Part shown: piece after piece, positions 59,402 through 64,000 of the stretch
How the letters are laid out: each line of letters begins with the position of its first letter
Position numbering within the stretch: the first letter of the stretch is position 1
NCBI GenBank assembly: GCA_037176845.1
Contig: JAYKXP010000101.1
Location: 111,362-175,361 of the forward strand
Direction: 5' to 3'
From: Paramarasmius palmivorus
Taxonomy: Eukaryota > Basidiomycota > Agaricomycetes > Agaricales > Marasmiaceae
Length of the DNA: 64,000 bases
Program-made: the position numbers and the translations under genes
Notes under the pieces: model-generated
What the model was told of the DNA's origin: nothing
What the model saw: only the letters and a program-made list of their open reading frames with translations
The model's database searches: none

Positions 59402-62400
59402 CTAGCGACGTTTAGATCTGCGAGGACCTTCAGACTTCTGTTCTAAGTCTGGCACTTCATTATCCTCCATCGTCTCAAAGTCTCCTATGTCTAGACGATC
59501 GTCTCTGAATGCATAGTCAACACTAGTTCCATATTGCACATCATCCTCATCGTCAACCAACTTCTCTAGCTGTTCCTTAGATAGATCTATGAGATCATGT
59601 ATATCTTTGGGCAGTGCTATGGGTTTATAACGAGCGATATGAGGGAGTACGCGGAACGCACCAACTTTGCCTTTCAGCACTGTACCATCCATCTCAGCTA
59701 CAATATAGGAACCTCCTTTCGTTCGTCGTATGACTATTAAAGGTCCTAGGTAGCGAGGATACATTTTACGATCAAGACTCGATTCGATAGTGGTAGTTCT
59801 GACTTGTACCAACATTCCAGGAGCAAAGTTATAGTCTCTGATCTGGAAACGATGATTTTTCTCAAATTTCTTTAGAGCTTTCATCTTGTTTTCATCTATT
59901 CTGGCCATCATATGTTCTACATGCACCCTATGCTTAGCTAGAGCCTGTGCGTGGTAGCCCAAAAGTTCCTTGTGAGTAAGAACTTGTCCAGGCATCCTTA
60001 CTAGCCAAGTCGATTCAACTATGTCGAGCAGCAACACAGGTTCTGCACCTGTTACAAGGAAGTAAGGTGAACACCCTAAACCCTTGCGTACTGTTACTTG
60101 GTCTGCCCATAGGACTGGTTTCAGGAATTGATACCACTGCTTCAGGTCATCGCTGCAAGCTTTTGCTAATGCCTCGCGAATGTCAAAGTGCGCTCGTTCG
60201 ATTTTACCATTTGCCTTAGAGTTATATGGAGAGATTCGAATCCCTCGTATCCCATATTTCTTCTCTAACCACTCGAGGACAGCCGTCATCTGCGGTGCAT
60301 TGTCTGTCACCACTTCCTCGGGACATCCCCATCGGCATATGATTTCATCAAAGAACCACTCTGCAATCTGTCTAGCTGACTCGGTTTTCAAAGCTCTCGC
60401 CTCGGACCAATTTGTCAACGCGCAACGTCCATGTACAACGTTTTTGCAGCCATTGCTAGCGGGTGACATCTTAAAGACGTCTACATGTATTTTCTGGAAT
60501 AGAGAAGGAGTGTAGGTTACGCTCGGAGGTATCTGAACCTTCTCGCGCTGTCTGTTCTGGCATATCTCACAGGACTTGACGAACCATTCAACATCCGACT
60601 CAATATCCGGCCACCAAAATCTTTTCTCTATTAATTCTTTCGTAGCGAACATCCCTTTATGCCCTAGGCAATCATGAGATGATTCTAGCATCCATAGCCG
60701 TTTCTTCTTCTCGACCACTAGCCTATGCTGACTAGGATCTTCAAAATTCCTTCTATATAACCGTCCCTCGTTATCCACAAAGAACCTTGATGCCTCTTTG
60801 TTAATTTTGGACTTTTCCGTTTCGTTCAGGTTCCTGATCGACGCGGAGTTAGGCCTAGATAGCCAATCTCTGATTAACGGCAGCCGATCATCTTGCGCGC
60901 GAGCGCGTTCTGATCGGTGTTCTTCGTCATATGGATTTTCTTTCTGTCGTTCCCCTGTCCATTCAGGTGGAAGCATGATATTTTGTAGGAAAGAGTCTAA
61001 CACAACACCCGAGCGATATCTAATCCGTTCCGCGGTGTGTGTATAAAACACATTTTCTTCCCGAGCGACTTGGAGTTCTTCCTCAAAGTCGTCCTCGGAC
61101 GTAGCTAGGACCTTATTAAAGTAACCACCTCTAGTATCAATATCGCCTTTGAACGATTCAAATTCTAATGGTTCCTCGGACTCACCCTCGCCCATGCGAA
61201 AGGTAATAGGTTCCCCATCGTCTTGAATGCCATAGTCGACATCCTTCATATTAGGTGGCCGAGGGGTCGATATGCCTCCAGGTGGTGGCCTCGATAACCC
61301 ATCGGGTCCATGAACTACACCCTTAATGTGTACTAGTTCAAAGTGGTATTTCCTCGATCCATCTATTAATCGTAGCATTAGGTCCTGCACCAGGGTTGTC
61401 TAGCATACCCTTGATATAGCTAGCGTCGGTTTCTATGGTTAAATTCCTACATCCTATGGTCTGATATTTAGTGACCATCAACACTAGCATGAGCCCATAT
61501 AGCTCTTGTTTTGGTTGCGAGAATCTAGCCTCGCGCTCGTTCAGTGTTACTGACCCGAACCAATTAAAGAACTTTTTCCTAGGATCATTGCGATCGCGCT
61601 GATATAGGTAAAAACCAACAGCTTGCCACGACGTGTCTACAGCCAATGTGAGTCCATATGGATTGTCATATTCAATCGGTCTCAAGGCTGGTGCATTTCT
61701 AAGGCCTTCTTTCACTTTCTCAACCGCCTCTTGTTCCTCGGGACCCATCTTATATTCAGCTTGGGGTCCTCGGATCTTATTGAGTGGCCGAGTAATTCTA
61801 GCATAGTCCCTAATGAACATACGCATTTGTCCCGCCGTTCCGAGGAACGAGTTGACGTCTTTCTTATCACGGAAATTTGCTGGATCCCACGATAGGACCA
61901 CTTCTGCTAACTTCTCGTTTGGCTTTTCACCTTTCCAGGACACCCAGTGTCCAACAACTAAACCATCCTCTACACAAAGGTACGCTTTAGGTCCGGAGAA
62001 CGTTACTCCACAATACTTCATTCGTTGACAGACCCTATTAACATTCTGGAAATGTTCCCATACAAATCGTCGAATACCCTTGTTCTCAGGTATAGTTTCA
62101 TAGTGAGGTTCCTCAGACGTTTCATATCGCGTCTTTGGTCCTCCTACTACTACATCGTCGATATATGGTTTACATATCTCAGGAATCTCATCCTGGAGAA
62201 TATAGGTCACGTCATCGTGAAATATAGGGACTGAATTAGTCCAACCCATAGGTAGCTTTACCAATCTATGCGGTCCAAATGGCGTTTGGAACGTAGTCAA
62301 GTCTCTCGAGTCCTCGTCAATCAATCTTTCATCGTAACCGACCCATATGTCTAATAGAGCTAGACACGAGCGACCTGAAAACGCGCTCGCAACTTCTGCA

Positions 62401-63715
62401 GTTGCTGGTGGTACTCCCGAGTACTGAATCGTGACTTTGTTAAGAGGCTCTAGACTATGTACTAGTCGCAAACTCTTTCCATCTTTCTTAAGGACACAGA
62501 ACCATTTAGATCGGTACGAGGAACTCGATGGTTCATATATTCCAGCTTTAATTTTCTCTTTAATGATTCTGCAAACCTCATCGTAGATGCCAGGCGGTAT
62601 AGGAATGTTCTTTTCCACCCAAGGCGTATGAGGGATAACGGGAAATTTCACAGGAGGAAAGAACTCTTCCTTGAAGGTTCCTCCTTCCGAGGTGTCCCAC
62701 GCAAATGCTTCTTCTTGCAGACTCATCATATGATGCATTAATTTCCTTTCCTTGGGCCATAGGAACCCCTCTGGATGATGCGCATCTATGATAGCTTTCC
62801 TTTCCTTGTTGTATCTAGCGCTCGGAACAAATTCAGGGGGATTAGTCAAGAGTGCCGGCATATCCGCTAGCAGATCACCATATATGTGGCGCTCTACCCT
62901 AAATTCCGAGGGCAAAGTAGCTTTAACCGGCTTCACCTTCAACACAACTGGTTTGTACTTTCCATATACACCACGTCCTGCATATAAGTTTCCTTCCCAA
63001 CTCCATTTTCAGCTTGCGCGCATGTCACTGCTTCTTCTACAAGGAAGTGCTCATAGTGCATGACAAACCACTCAAGTCCTCATTCTTTCGCTCCTCGGAG
63101 CAGTATAGGCCAAACATCTTGTCCATATAACCGTTTCCAGTAAGCTAGGAACCCAGGATTCATGCTATCTGCCATCCAGATTCGCCATTCAATATCATCG
63201 TACTCATCAGACAGCTCATTGCTGTCGTCACTCAGATCCCAGGGCACATCTAGTCCCTTGATACCTGTTCTAATCGCTCGTAGATATTTCTCTTTGAACT
63301 TCTTAGGTCCGAGCGATTTTAAATCTCGCAATAGGACTTGTGACGCTGACCTTCCAAACAGATGTTCCCATATGGAAATGAAATCTTTATTCTTTATCAA
63401 CGAGAGCAGGTTTCTGAAACCTAGTCTCCTCTGTTCTAATCGTTGATGTTCTTTTGCTAGGAGAGAAGTGTCCTTGTCGCTAGTGGTGAGATATACATCA
63501 CTCGGATCCACAGTAGGGACCTCTACCAACTCGAGACCTTCTCTCCACAAGCTATAGGTTGCCATATTGTCTTTGTTGACGCTCTTTTGCTCGTAAGACT
63601 CTAGGACATCCCTAGCTCGCTCATCTAAACTATTTTTATCCAGAGCCAACGCATATGCTTCTGCTAGCTCATCGTTTTCGAAATTTTCTCTATCAGGGAG
63701 TTTATATCCCTCCAC
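59402..63715 (-). pseudogene. Ty3-like pol of G2 (protease-RT-RNase H-integrase), frameshifted
   Basis: 63715-63080 is an upstream helical, charged region (gag-like or linker). A decayed protease region lies near 63060-62945. RT runs from about 62700: SKWFCVLKKDGKSLRLVHSL, then TPFGPHRLVKLPMGWTNSV, and the catalytic box PYIDDVVV. RNase H includes FSQPKQELYGLML and ETDASYIKGML. Compared with G1, eight bases are missing at about 61350 (between WIEE and YHFEL), which shifts the frame. RNase H then continues into the integrase of the second frame (HDCLGHKGMFATK, CEICQ, HVDVF, VVTDNAPQ, KIERAH), ending at 59402 with a basic tail (GPRRSKRR). Without the deletion the frame would run through. The element's 5' part lies outside the window. 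Confidence 0.88.
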
Positions 63716-64000
63716 TCGCGCTTCTCCATGCTCATCGTACCCTATTTTCAGTACAACCTCTCCATGCTCGCCGATTATATCCTCGAGGGAGTCTGAAAAT
63801 TTGCCGCCGCTTCTTCCTTCTTTGGTTCTTCTTCCTGACGCTTTTCCGCCCCTGCATTCCCATCCATCGGTACTAGGGTTGGTTCTTTCCTAGCGCGGAT
63901 CTTCTTTCCCATGCCCCTAGGATAGGTACCTATAGTACACTTTCTCCCAGAATTCGGACAAGTAACAGTGATGTACTGTTCACCATCGGGTGAAAGGTTT
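63716..64000 (-). pseudogene. Upstream part of the G2 polyprotein
   Basis: Minus-strand coding-looking sequence continues to the edge: GEQYITVTCPNSGRKCTIGT with a short Cys pair, then a Glu/Lys-rich run (EKRQEEEPKKEEAAANFQ). It is in a different frame from 63715-63080, so an intron or frameshift lies near 63780. Confidence 0.5.

Larger units (their letters stand above)
42347..64000 (-). mobile_element. Giant Ty3-like retroelement with two antisense genes (G2), extends past the window
   Basis: In pol-sense (minus) order: unknown 5' part beyond 64000, protease-RT-RNase H-integrase (down to 59402), antisense gene A' (59271-48289), internal polypurine tract (48014-47999), antisense gene B' (47128-44548), polypurine tract (44046-44031), 3' LTR (44029-42347). 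This mirrors G1. Gene A' is interrupted by a copia element. Without that copia the visible element is about 11.9 kb, so the full copy probably exceeds 14 kb, very long for a Ty3-like element. The word CATATG, usually TCATATGA(C), occurs about 32 times in this 11.9 kb. Confidence 0.82.

Overview
The window looks like a transposon-dense stretch of an Agaricomycete (mushroom-forming basidiomycete) genome. The reasons are the very short introns of about 45-60 nt in almost every gene, a TET/JBP-type dioxygenase next to a KDZ transposase (a pairing known from Agaricomycetes), an Agaricomycete-style homeobox regulator, and layered Ty3 and Ty1/copia LTR elements. No RNA or homology search was possible. 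Splice sites, counts and families below were read by eye.

Layout. (1) 0-5 kb holds host-like genes: scraps of an unidentified gene, a WD40-repeat gene with one junction that does not keep frame, and a three- or four-exon homeodomain gene. (2) 4.6-10.5 kb is gene-poor. (3) 10.5-24.4 kb is a compact cassette of eight multi-exon genes that all read through in frame. It has a 547-aa TET/JBP oxygenase and a 1092-aa KDZ transposase with a CxC2-like cysteine cluster, divergent from a gap of about 130 bp. Beside them lie a 902-aa low-complexity protein, a small duplicated-cysteine-motif protein and four hypothetical proteins. (4) 24.65-33.84 kb is a 5'-truncated giant Ty3-like element (here G1): RNase H-integrase on +, then two intron-rich genes (A and B) on the opposite strand, then a 1.9-kb LTR. 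(5) 33.84-37.6 kb holds host or repeat debris: a bromodomain fragment joined to a decayed RecQ-like helicase. (6) 37.6-42.3 kb is a copia element lacking most of its reverse transcriptase. (7) 42.35 kb to the right edge is a second, related giant Ty3-like element in reverse orientation (G2), with LTR, genes B' and A', and pol. Its gene A' is split by a 9.7-kb copia element, which is itself split by a 3-kb near-perfect palindrome.

What seems new. G1 and G2 share an unusual plan: pol, then two antisense intron-containing genes, one coding for a Zn2Cys6-spaced protein, plus a second copy of the polypurine tract between those genes. Each element is also saturated with its own short word: CTAGAC in G1, (T)CATATGA(C) in G2. 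The words occur in LTRs, introns, spacers and even pol, at roughly ten times chance, and each is nearly absent from the other element. I propose a sequence-specific self-recognition or anti-silencing system, like VANC proteins and their motifs in Arabidopsis VANDAL transposons, with the antisense gene products as candidate readers. The TET-KDZ cassette beside it could be a second, chemically different anti-silencing strategy.
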